NCBI GenBank assembly: GCA_937981985.1
Contig: CALJNB010000030.1
Location: 1 to 35,497, forward strand
Direction of reading: 5' to 3'
DNA: 35,497 nt
DNA from: an uncultured bacterium
GTDB taxonomy: Bacteria > Myxococcota_A > Bradymonadia > Bradymonadales > Bradymonadaceae
The position numbers and the translations under genes were made by a program. Numbering within the stretch: the first letter of the stretch is position 1; each line of letters begins with the position of its first letter. This document shows positions 8,724 through 16,319 of the stretch, piece after piece. The notes beneath the pieces were generated by a model. The model was given only the letters and a program-made list of their open reading frames with translations. It was not told the origin of the DNA and searched no databases.

Positions 8724-9884
8724 CTAAACCTTACGATCAATAATTGTAGCAACGGCCATTCCGTGACCGATGCAAAGCGTTACGAGCCCGTATCGAACGT
8801 CTCTTTTTTCCATCTCCCATAAAAGGGTGGTTAAGAGGCGTGCACCAGAACATCCGAGTGGGTGGCCTAATGCAATCGCTCCGCCATTTACATTCGTTCG
8901 TTCTAGGAGCTTCTCGGTACCCAGTGGTCCCGAAATGTCTTTTGCCCACGCAAGTACAACCGAACCGAATGCTTCGTTGACTTCAAAGAGGCCGATGTCT
9001 TCCATTTTGAGTCCCGTTTTGGCGAGCACTTTTTGAGTCGCGGGAATGGGGCCGGTGAGCATGATTGTCGGGTCTACACCGGCTACCGACATACCGATGA
9101 TTTTCGCTTTTGGAGCTATCCCTAATTTTTGTCCAACGATTTCAGACCCAACAAGGACCGCAGACGCCCCGTCAGAAATTTGGCTCGAACTTGCTGCGGT
9201 AATTACGCCGTCGTCTTTGAAGCAGGGTTTTAGTCCGGAAAGTTTCTCCCGCGTTGATTTTCTGGGGCCTTCATCGTTTTCGAAACGAGTAAACTTGCCT
9301 TCTTTATCCGGAACTTCAATCTTCAGGATTTCGTTTTCAAATTTCCCGGCATCTATCGCACTAAAAGCGCGTTGATGAGATTCGTATGCAAAATCGTCAA
9401 GTGCTTCTCTGGAAATATCCCACTTCTTTGCAATCAGTTCGGCCGAGAGTCCCTGACCAATAATATCGTATCGATCGAGGAGTTCGTCGGAAAGCGAACT
9501 TCCGTCCGTGCCCATGGGGACACGTGTCATCGATTCTACTCCAGCACCGATGACGAGGTCATGCATGCCACTCATCACGCCCTGTGCCGCGAAGTTAATG
9601 GCTTGAAGGGACGACGCGCACATTCTATTTACAGTTGTTCCGGTGGTCGTGACAGGGAAGCCGGCAATGAGTGGGGCAAGTCGACCAATATTATAACCTT
9701 GTTCGCCGATTTGGGTCACACATCCCATGATTACATCTTCTACTTCGCCTTTATAGAATCCGTTTCGTTCCACAATTGCCGAAAGACATTTCGCGGCCAG
9801 GTCATCGGGTCGAATACGTGCGAGCGTCCCGCGACGTTTTCCAATAGCTGTACGGGCTGCGTCGTAAATATAGGCATCAAACAT
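8724..9884 (-). CDS. Acetyl-CoA acyltransferase (thiolase)
   Basis: This 386-residue thiolase cleaves 3-ketoacyl-CoA with CoA. The nucleophile Cys89 is in VNRMCASSLQA. The second active-site block GGAIALGHPLGCSGAR carries His341, and the C-terminal CIGHG block carries the proton-transfer Cys371, where many thiolases have CxGGG. Degradative (FadA-like) and biosynthetic thiolases look alike. The downstream partner, an SDR-SCP2-hydratase fusion, argues for beta-oxidation. ATG 9884 has GGAG six bases upstream. It is the first gene of a two-gene operon, its stop lies inside the ribosome binding region of the next gene, and the 101-base upstream gap probably holds the promoter. Confidence 0.92.
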   Translation of the reverse strand: MFDAYIYDAARTAIGKRRGTLARIRPDDLAAKCLSAIVERNGFYKGEVEDVIMGCVTQIGEQGYNIGRLAPLIAGFPVTTTGTTVNRMCASSLQAINFAAQGVMSGMHDLVIGAGVESMTRVPMGTDGSSLSDELLDRYDIIGQGLSAELIAKKWDISREALDDFAYESHQRAFSAIDAGKFENEILKIEVPDKEGKFTRFENDEGPRKSTREKLSGLKPCFKDDGVITAASSSQISDGASAVLVGSEIVGQKLGIAPKAKIIGMSVAGVDPTIMLTGPIPATQKVLAKTGLKMEDIGLFEVNEAFGSVVLAWAKDISGPLGTEKLLERTNVNGGAIALGHPLGCSGARLLTTLLWEMEKRDVRYGLVTLCIGHGMAVATIIDRKV

Positions 9885-9985
9885 GGGTACTCCAGATAGG
9901 ACTATAAATTGTAGCCGATTACATAGCAGTAATGTTAATAGACCAAAATAGGTGAAAGGGTTTTGTGTTAACGTAAGCCGGGTTA

Positions 9986-10699
9986 CTAAACTTTAGTCGC
10001 CATGACGAGTCTCAGAGATCGGTGCAACTTGACATCAGGATCTTCAACGCGTACTTCGAAACCATGTCGCCATAGAATTTCTGCGGCCTGCTCTACGGTA
10101 AATCGCAAATAGAACATAATAAAAGGGGGATCTAAAACAAGGTTACGAACGTGCATCGCAATATTGAAGCCTCGGGCAACCCAATAGGCTGGATTAGCCT
10201 TTGTTGGTTTTGGGTAGGTTAAAAAAAGGAATCTTCCCCCCGGTTTTAACGCTCGAAAAATATTAGCAACCAGTTGTTCGTACTCATGAATTTCAAAATG
10301 ACCAAAGGCCCCGGAACACGTGACAACGTCGAATTGATTTTCGTAGTCAATGTCTAGTGCGTTCTTGAGGACGTATTCGACCGACGAATCCGCAAACTCG
10401 GAACGGGTTAAGTTTCGGGCTTCCTCTAGCATTCCCTTAGAGTAATCAACACCGATAATCTTTGAGTCACTGCGTTCTCGAAGAAATCCTCTTGGTATCG
10501 CACCGGTTCCGGTTCCGATATCAAGGATAGATTCATGTGCCCCTCGTAGCGCTGTTTCTACCAAGACGTCGACAAAAAGATCGGGCGTTCTGAAAGGTGT
10601 GTGCTCGAATTTGTCCGCTAAAAGATCATAGCCATCAATGGTTGATGAAAGGGCTTGTCTAGCGAGTTGAAAAAGGGAGGGCCCTTTGGGATGAAACAT
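9986..10699 (-). CDS. Class I SAM-dependent methyltransferase
   Basis: This 237-residue cytoplasmic protein has a Rossmann methyltransferase core. Motif I is LDIGTGTGAIPRG (residues 59-71). The acidic residue at the end of strand 2 is Asp85 in IIGVDYSKGM, and the later strands include DVVTCSGAFGHF and ALKPGGRFLFLTYP. The FGHFEIHEYE stretch resembles UbiE/Coq5-like or methyltransferase type 11 proteins, but the substrate cannot be told. The start at 10699 has only a weak ribosome binding site (GGG). It lies 24 bases downstream of the copper monooxygenase lipoprotein on the same strand and is probably the third gene of that transcript. Whether it acts on the same substrate is unknown. Confidence 0.85.
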   Translation of the reverse strand: MFHPKGPSLFQLARQALSSTIDGYDLLADKFEHTPFRTPDLFVDVLVETALRGAHESILDIGTGTGAIPRGFLRERSDSKIIGVDYSKGMLEEARNLTRSEFADSSVEYVLKNALDIDYENQFDVVTCSGAFGHFEIHEYEQLVANIFRALKPGGRFLFLTYPKPTKANPAYWVARGFNIAMHVRNLVLDPPFIMFYLRFTVEQAAEILWRHGFEVRVEDPDVKLHRSLRLVMATKV

Positions 10700-10723
10700 A
10701 TATCAAGCCCGATTTAGCGTTTG

Positions 10724-12064
10724 CTAATTACAGCGTGCAGTTGTTGGAGTTACGAACATAAAGTCGAAGCACATTTCATCTGCAGACCGCAACCCGCCCT
10801 GAACTGCTTTGTCGGTGTGATTATCGTACAAGCAAGTGGTTTTGATTTTATCGCCGGCTTCAAGGTTTACGTTATAATCGTAGAAGGGTTGATTTTCGAA
10901 AGACCAACCAGTCAGATCTATTAGAGATTCTTCATCTCCATTTTTACGAATGATCGTTTCGTGAAACTCAGAACCAATCTCGTGCATGTGAGGGAAGCCT
11001 ATAAGAATCGTCATGTCTTCGGTTACCGTACACGTGCGTGTAGATTCAACTTGGTCTCCTGGAGCGACGTTAATACTTGGGATGCCGCTTCCTATCGCTA
11101 GCATGTGATATTCTTTGTCCGCGGTATCGGAGATAAACATTCGAACACCGCTGCTATCGGTAATGCCCTCGAGACCTGCTCCATTATTGTAATGTATCTG
11201 AAGCAAAAATTTCTCTCCTGGACCCACAGTCGCGCCGCCGTTGTCTGGAATCTGCAGCGCGTCTCCGCCCGGTGCCCATCCATAATAGAATTTGCCATTT
11301 GAAGTAGCGCAATTAATTCCGCCGAATTGTTGGCCTGCCGCTTCGTTCGTTCGCATCAATACAAGGTGATGAAGAACTCTACTTTCGTCGACAATGGCTT
11401 CGATTCGGCTTATAAAACCACCGCTTGCCGGGGCCTCAAAAGTGAAGCATTCGTAGGCATCCAATGTTGTCGGCCCTATTGCAATATCATTAGCGGTGAA
11501 ATTGTATTCCGTGAGATTTTCTGGTTTAGCTGTTGGAACGTGAACTTCCCTACTAGCCGACAGTCCGATCCCGTGATCCGGGTGAACGTTTCCACACGAT
11601 GCCCATTCGGTAATCGTGTCTCGGTCTTGATGCGTAACTTGGGCGCCGTTTGGAGGCATAGTATAGTCCGCTGTGCGAGGAAAGATTTTGTCCACTTTTC
11701 TCATACCTTCTTGTCCTGCGATGAGGTCGTCGTAGTCGAGCAAACTATAGGGGGCACCAAAACTTGGAACCGCGCCGTGGCAGCTGCCACAGTTTTTGTC
11801 CATACGGTCTTTGACCGTTGCGTCCCATTGCGCTTTGGAAGGGATACAGTCGGCGACCGTTCCATTATTGGTATTCGTACCATTATTTGTAGCGGTCCCG
11901 TTGTTCGTTGCGGTCCCGTTGTTTGATTTGTTATTTGAAGCGTTATTCGACGGGTTGTTATTCTGGGTCGCGTTGTTGATGACCGTTTGGCCATTGTTTG
12001 CCTTGTCGTCGGAACCGCAACTTAACGAAAAAAGGATTAACGAACTTAGTACAATTTTTCTCAT
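10724..12064 (-). CDS. Lipoprotein with cytochrome c motif fused to type II copper monooxygenase (PHM/DBM-like)
   Basis: This 446-residue protein starts MRKIVLSSLILFSLSC with lipid-modified Cys16. I chose ATG 12064 over 12097 because AGGAG lies just upstream and the signal peptide begins there. Residues 23-70 form an Asn/Thr-rich linker with NNGTAT-type repeats. A small haem c segment follows: Cys92-x2-Cys95-His96, with Met136 in YTMPPNG as a plausible sixth ligand. From about residue 185 the protein matches the copper type II, ascorbate-dependent monooxygenase family. The candidate CuH ligands are His232, His233 and His291; the candidate CuM ligands are His359, His361 and Met431. Gaps between ligands (58, 68 and 70 residues) are close to those of peptidylglycine monooxygenase (64, 70, 70). 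It probably hydroxylates a C-H bond using O2 outside the cytoplasm, with haem c as electron relay (inference). The substrate is unknown. Confidence 0.85.
   Translation of the reverse strand: MRKIVLSSLILFSLSCGSDDKANNGQTVINNATQNNNPSNNASNNKSNNGTATNNGTATNNGTNTNNGTVADCIPSKAQWDATVKDRMDKNCGSCHGAVPSFGAPYSLLDYDDLIAGQEGMRKVDKIFPRTADYTMPPNGAQVTHQDRDTITEWASCGNVHPDHGIGLSASREVHVPTAKPENLTEYNFTANDIAIGPTTLDAYECFTFEAPASGGFISRIEAIVDESRVLHHLVLMRTNEAAGQQFGGINCATSNGKFYYGWAPGGDALQIPDNGGATVGPGEKFLLQIHYNNGAGLEGITDSSGVRMFISDTADKEYHMLAIGSGIPSINVAPGDQVESTRTCTVTEDMTILIGFPHMHEIGSEFHETIIRKNGDEESLIDLTGWSFENQPFYDYNVNLEAGDKIKTTCLYDNHTDKAVQGGLRSADEMCFDFMFVTPTTARCN
11855..11998. repeat. Low-complexity Asn/Thr/Gly linker-coding repeats
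   Basis: This segment encodes the Asn/Thr linker of the copper monooxygenase lipoprotein, with repeated coding of NNGTAT-type units. The 18-base string CCATTATTGGTATTCGTA (plus strand, 11862-11879) recurs exactly at 12536-12553, inside the linker of the neighbouring small lipoprotein. This suggests duplication or gene conversion between the two linkers. Confidence 0.6.
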
Positions 12065-12114
12065 TGGAGCTCCTGTGGCTTCAGTGTTATTCTTCAAGGT
12101 TTGTTCTTTTAGAT

Positions 12115-12633
12115 CTAGTTTCTTGCGCCTTCAGAGCAGTAACCGATAGGTGGGCAATACATAAAGTCTGGACAATCCGTATCCACGCTACAATTTTTTG
12201 AACAATAATATGTGTCAGAGTCGTTCGTCGAAATACAAAGCGCTGATACGCAATCAGTACCTTCTTTAGCGTTATCGCAAATTTCTCCAGCTTCTTTCGT
12301 GCCACGCTCGCCGGTGACACAACATGAAAGAGGTATATCGTTTTTGCTCACATTTTCGCAGGCTTGGTCATCATTACAGAACTCATTTGAAAAACAGCCG
12401 ATCATGTCGCCTGCTTTACATGTTATCGGATCGCTATCTGGCTCTCCTGTTGATGTGTTTGATTGTCCCGTTGTCGTTCCATTATTTGTGGCAGTCGTGG
12501 AAGCATTATTACTTTTCTGACTGTTATTCGAAGTACCATTATTGGTATTCGTATCGTTATTTTTGCTATCGTTATCGTCAGATGAACAACCAAAAATTAA
12601 AACCGAACAAATTAAAATAGCCAAATTACGCAT
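12115..12633 (-). CDS. Small Cys-rich lipoprotein with Asn/Thr linker
   Basis: This 172-residue predicted lipoprotein starts MRNLAILICSVLIFGC, with Cys16 as the lipid attachment site. An Asn/Ser/Thr-rich spacer (about residues 20-65) leads to a compact domain of about 100 residues with 14 Cys. Two segments of the DTDCPDFMYC and DDQAC type resemble small disulfide-rich modules seen in secreted proteins of Myxococcota. I cannot assign a named family. ATG 12633 is preceded by GGAG five bases away. It is the first gene of the cassette with the copper monooxygenase (50-base gap) and the methyltransferase. The shared linker style and an exact 18-base match with the monooxygenase gene support a common origin of the linkers. 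The function is unknown; a partner or electron-transfer accessory role is only a guess. Confidence 0.75.
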   Translation of the reverse strand: MRNLAILICSVLIFGCSSDDNDSKNNDTNTNNGTSNNSQKSNNASTTATNNGTTTGQSNTSTGEPDSDPITCKAGDMIGCFSNEFCNDDQACENVSKNDIPLSCCVTGERGTKEAGEICDNAKEGTDCVSALCISTNDSDTYYCSKNCSVDTDCPDFMYCPPIGYCSEGARN

Positions 12634-12716
12634 ACAAACTCCGTTAAAAAAAAATAGGTCAATTGAGTGTTATATTTTAATGATATTTTAAGTTTCTGCA
12701 ACGTTGCCGACGAATT

Positions 12717-13295
12717 TTAGGGCTTTTCTGGCCCTAGACGGAAACGATCAAGGACATGATTGGAGTAACCTTGAGCATTACTCCGCGATTCAAACAAAAT
12801 GAGTTCTCTAACTAAGGTCGAACCGAAGTCAGGTGCAAGGTCCTTAACCGCACCTAAATCAACAGGCGTCATAGATTTAAGACGTCCCAATGTAAGGTGT
12901 GGCACGAAAGGTTTGGCTTCTTTTTCTATTCCAATTTCAGCCAGTTCTTTTTCGATAGCACGTTTGATCAGCGTCAGAAGTTCCGTGGATTTTTTGTCGA
13001 AGCCTGCCCACAAAATCTTTGCTTCCGAAGCTTTGGGGAACGCATCAATACCGCTGGCGCCGACCTCGAAGGGATACAGCGAGGTAGCAAGCTTTTTTAA
13101 TATTTCGCTTATAACCACCAATAGTTCATTGGGGACATCCCCGATAAAAACCAGTGTTGAATGTATATCAGCCGGGCGAGTGAAGCTTATGGAATAGTTT
13201 TCGTCCTCGATCTCTTCACCAAAGCGTTCCTGAAATCGTATTAGACGGTGACTTAGATCGATCGATAATTCGATCGCAATAAAAATACGTCTCAA
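12717..13295 (-). CDS. thpR: RNA 2',3'-cyclic phosphodiesterase (ThpR)
   Basis: This 192-residue member of the 2H phosphoesterase superfamily was formerly called 2'-5' RNA ligase. It carries the two catalytic HxTx motifs, HSTL (His45, Thr47) and HLTL (His133, Thr135), followed by GRLK. Family members hydrolyse 2',3'-cyclic phosphate ends of RNA to 2'-phosphates. The start is TTG at 13295, overlapping the cinA stop as TTGA. AAGGA six bases upstream within the cinA 3' end supports it, and translation is probably coupled to cinA. The cinA-thpR pair is often followed by recA in related bacteria, but recA is not in this window. Confidence 0.92.
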   Translation of the reverse strand: MRRIFIAIELSIDLSHRLIRFQERFGEEIEDENYSISFTRPADIHSTLVFIGDVPNELLVVISEILKKLATSLYPFEVGASGIDAFPKASEAKILWAGFDKKSTELLTLIKRAIEKELAEIGIEKEAKPFVPHLTLGRLKSMTPVDLGAVKDLAPDFGSTLVRELILFESRSNAQGYSNHVLDRFRLGPEKP

Positions 13296-14581
13296 TGTTC
13301 TTCCTTGATTAGAATTCCCGTCTCTGAAAATACCTCGTGATCTTCAAAAGGACCGAGGACTATTTTGTGTTGATCCAAATTTTCCTCGAGTGCCCACATT
13401 AAAAATCTAATCGCGAACGCTACCGATGCTAAGCGGATTTTAGAACGGCTACTATGTCGAAAATTTTGCAGACAAACGTAGGTTCCTTTCGGTGTTGAAA
13501 GTCCGAACCAGACAGTGCCAACGGGTTTCTGTTCAGATCCCCCACTAGGTCCGGCTATACCGCTGACTGAAATTGAGTAATCAGCTTTAGATTGCCGCTG
13601 ACCACCCAGCGCCATTTGGCAGACGACTTGGGAACTGACGGCTCCGTAACGTTCTAGGATGGAGCTTTGTACGCCGACCAAGGATGACTTAGCATGGTTA
13701 GAGTAGGTGACGAAACCCATTTGGAACCAGGCGGAACTTCCGGCAACCGCGGTGATTTCCGCGCTTATACCGCCTGCCGTACAAGATTCTACAGTCGAAA
13801 GTGTTAGGCCTTTCTCAAGCAATAATTCTCCAACTTTTTGGGCTGGTGTTTGAGTCGATTCACAAATGTACCACCTGCCAACCACGTCGAAAATATGGTC
13901 GATCGCTTTACTAAACTCATTTTCGTCGCTGGCTTTGAGTTTTAATTCTAAATTAGGATAAAATGCGCGATAACCTACCGTGACTTGGAATTCTTCTAGT
14001 CTAGTTAGTTTTGAGGCGAGTCTACTTTCTCCGATTCCTTGAAAAAGAAGCGATCGTATGAATCCCCTTTTTATATCTGAGGAAATAACATCTTTAGCGT
14101 ACTGATTAAAACACCAAGAAAATTCCTTGGGTACGCCTGGAAATACGTAAACTTGCTTACCGTCATGTTCTACTAGAAAAGCGGGTGCCGTGCCCTGAGT
14201 ATTGGGTAGGATAGTCGCGTCCTTAGGGAAAAGTGCTTGTCGCCGATTATTTTCCGTAAAAGGGACACCGAAGGCCTTAAATTTTTCTTTTATCTTTTCA
14301 ACGCTTGTAGAGTCCTCGACCAGATTTTTTCCACACCATTGAGCTAGTGCGAATCGGGTGAGATCGTCATCTGTAGGGCCGAGTCCGCCAGACACGATAA
14401 CGACGCCACGTTCGCAGTTGTTTAGCGTTTGAACGATCGTGCGGACTTCATCGGGTACGACCATGATTCGATCTAAACGTTTCGCGAAATCATTCAGGAA
14501 TGCGCCGACGATTTGAGAATTAGAGTCTTGGACCCGACCATCCAAAAGTTCCGTACCTATGCTTATCATGGATATAATCAT
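13292..14581 (-). CDS. cinA: CinA family protein / nicotinamide-nucleotide amidase
   Basis: This 429-residue protein has both CinA modules. The N-terminal MoaB/MogA-like (COG1058) domain begins ISIGTELLDGRVQDSN and contains VSGGLGPTDDDLT. The C-terminal PncC-like amidase domain (from about residue 255) has TVESCTAGGISAEITAVAGSS and SGIAGPSGGS. Family members hydrolyse ADP-ribose and/or deamidate nicotinamide mononucleotide, salvaging NAD intermediates; the old competence label rests on gene position in Gram-positives. The start ATG 14581 has GGGGT directly upstream; ATG 14569 is an alternative. The gene follows the FHA-GAF-cyclase by 38 bases and overlaps thpR by four. Length is typical. Confidence 0.93.
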   Translation of the reverse strand: MIISMISIGTELLDGRVQDSNSQIVGAFLNDFAKRLDRIMVVPDEVRTIVQTLNNCERGVVIVSGGLGPTDDDLTRFALAQWCGKNLVEDSTSVEKIKEKFKAFGVPFTENNRRQALFPKDATILPNTQGTAPAFLVEHDGKQVYVFPGVPKEFSWCFNQYAKDVISSDIKRGFIRSLLFQGIGESRLASKLTRLEEFQVTVGYRAFYPNLELKLKASDENEFSKAIDHIFDVVGRWYICESTQTPAQKVGELLLEKGLTLSTVESCTAGGISAEITAVAGSSAWFQMGFVTYSNHAKSSLVGVQSSILERYGAVSSQVVCQMALGGQRQSKADYSISVSGIAGPSGGSEQKPVGTVWFGLSTPKGTYVCLQNFRHSSRSKIRLASVAFAIRFLMWALEENLDQHKIVLGPFEDHEVFSETGILIKEEH

Positions 14582-14619
14582 ACCCCATGCATAGCACGTT
14601 GGGTTAACAATTGCACCGC

Positions 14620-16281
14620 TTAAAGTTCACCGTTGGACTTTGGGTTTTCGGACGTGGAGTCTACACGATCAACATTCGTTTTTGCGGAAAGTACACGGTA
14701 AATATCCACGTGTTGAGATTTGTTCTTCAGTTTTGTGGGGGGGAGCTTTTCGAGGTTAAATTTGGCGCCGACTTTCGAAAAAGTGTTCGCCCCGATCAAG
14801 ACTTCTCCTGCATTTGCAGCAGAACATAGCCGCGCGGCGGTGTTTACGTTATCCCCCATCACCGTGTAACTCATACTTTTTGTCGAACCGATGTAACCGG
14901 CTACGACTTCGCCCGTGTTGAGTCCGATGCCGATATGGAGTTGATGGGCATTTTTTTTAAGTTGCTTCGCATTAAAAACACCCAACAATTCTTGCATTTC
15001 CAGAGCGGCCAACACCGCGCGTTCGGTATCGTCTTCTTTAGAAATCGGGGCGCCCCATAGAGCCATGATTTCGTCGCCGACAAATTTATCAAGTGTCCCT
15101 TCGTATTTGAATATCACATCGACCATGAGTTCGAAGTATTCATTTAATAAGGCCACCAATTCTTGGGGCGTAATCTGTTCGCTTATAGAGGTGAAACCGC
15201 GAATGTCGGCAAACATCGATGTCACGTACCGCGATTCCCCACCTTTTTTAATATCCAATCGACCACTTACCACTTCTTCGACTAAATTGGGGGAAAGTAG
15301 GCGTTGCATTTTATCGCGCATCAATATCTCGCCTTCAAACTTAGTCAGAAGTCCTTGGTGTTGAATAAATACAGCTGCTTGAGCTGCGAAACCCTGAAGG
15401 ATTTGAAGATCTTTCTCTTTGAACGCGCCCCGAGCGATTTTTGAGTCCAGATGAATTACGCCCAAGACGGCGTCTTCATGAAGCAGAGGCACTGTCATTG
15501 TACTTCGAATATTTTGGAGGATAATCGAATGTGCGCCTTGAAAACGCGAATCCATCATTGCATCACTTGATAGGATCGCTTTTTTCTCTTCCAATATCTC
15601 TCGGATTATCGTTTCTGAAATGCGGACGTTTTCAGTATCTTCCTCTCCGCGCGTTTTCACCGCCATCGGTAAAAGTTTTTCGCCTTCGGTTCGCAGTAGT
15701 ATCACTCCGCGATCGGCTGGAAATATTTCGAAGGCCTTATCAAGAATCTTGTTAAGTAGCGCGTCTCGATCCATTTCCAAACCGATGGCCTGACTTAACT
15801 CGTAAGAAATTCGAAGCTTTTCGTAATCTCTCCTTAATGTGTGTTCGTCTTTAATCTCGTCGGCCGGAATAAATCGATCTTCGTTCTGCGATAGAGCCCG
15901 TTGAATCTGAGCCGTCATTTCGTCGGAATGCATCGTCACCATACCCGCCGGGCTGGTTTTTTGAGGTTTAAAAAATATCAGTTCAGTGGAACCGATCATG
16001 ATCCGATCCCCGTCTTGAAGAGCTTGTCTTCCTTCGACTGCCGTGCCGTTAAGAAATGTCCCATTGCGGCTGTTATTGTCGCTAATCACAAAATCACCAT
16101 TTTCTAATTGACGAATATGTGAGTGTTCCTTTGAAACGACTCGATCTAGAACTTGAAAATCCTGTTCTGGATGACGTCCAATTCGCGTAAATGCGCCCAA
16201 TCGATGTTCTCTTCTATTCCCCGTAGGATCTGTATAACTCAAGGTAGCCATTTCTTTATCTTTACTTGTTGCGCTCATCAT
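14620..16281 (-). CDS. FHA-GAF-class III nucleotidyl cyclase
   Basis: This 553-residue cytoplasmic signalling protein has no membrane segment. Residues of about 25-105 are an FHA phosphothreonine-binding domain (IGRHPEQD, VVSKEHSHI, NNSRNGTFLNG). Residues of about 165-320 fit a GAF sensor domain (DRDALLNKILDKAFEIFPADRGVI, then VPLLHEDAVLGVIHLD). Residues of about 345-540 are a class III cyclase catalytic domain. The two metal Asp are in FADIRGFTSIS and KFVGDEIMALWG, and the transition-state Asn and Arg are in GDNVNTAARL. With Lys before FVGDE and the YTVMGDNVN block, adenylyl cyclase activity is likely. FHA would link cAMP output to Thr-phosphorylated partners, perhaps of the PknB-type kinase at 21546. 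It is divergent from the NtrC regulator across only 38 bases. ATG 16251 is an alternative start. Confidence 0.9.
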   Translation of the reverse strand: MMSATSKDKEMATLSYTDPTGNRREHRLGAFTRIGRHPEQDFQVLDRVVSKEHSHIRQLENGDFVISDNNSRNGTFLNGTAVEGRQALQDGDRIMIGSTELIFFKPQKTSPAGMVTMHSDEMTAQIQRALSQNEDRFIPADEIKDEHTLRRDYEKLRISYELSQAIGLEMDRDALLNKILDKAFEIFPADRGVILLRTEGEKLLPMAVKTRGEEDTENVRISETIIREILEEKKAILSSDAMMDSRFQGAHSIILQNIRSTMTVPLLHEDAVLGVIHLDSKIARGAFKEKDLQILQGFAAQAAVFIQHQGLLTKFEGEILMRDKMQRLLSPNLVEEVVSGRLDIKKGGESRYVTSMFADIRGFTSISEQITPQELVALLNEYFELMVDVIFKYEGTLDKFVGDEIMALWGAPISKEDDTERAVLAALEMQELLGVFNAKQLKKNAHQLHIGIGLNTGEVVAGYIGSTKSMSYTVMGDNVNTAARLCSAANAGEVLIGANTFSKVGAKFNLEKLPPTKLKNKSQHVDIYRVLSAKTNVDRVDSTSENPKSNGEL

Positions 16282-16319
16282 AACGTGAGATGTGTAAATT
16301 AGGCAACGGATAAGAGTGA

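Noticed and set aside
9372..9899. 175-residue open frame on the plus strand
   Set aside because: It is antisense to the thiolase gene and extends over its start region, with no domain and no ribosome binding site that fits.
11327..11926. 199-residue open frame on the plus strand
   Set aside because: It lies fully antisense to the copper monooxygenase gene, whose ligands, signal peptide and ribosome binding site are clear. The translated plus-strand sequence has no recognisable motif.
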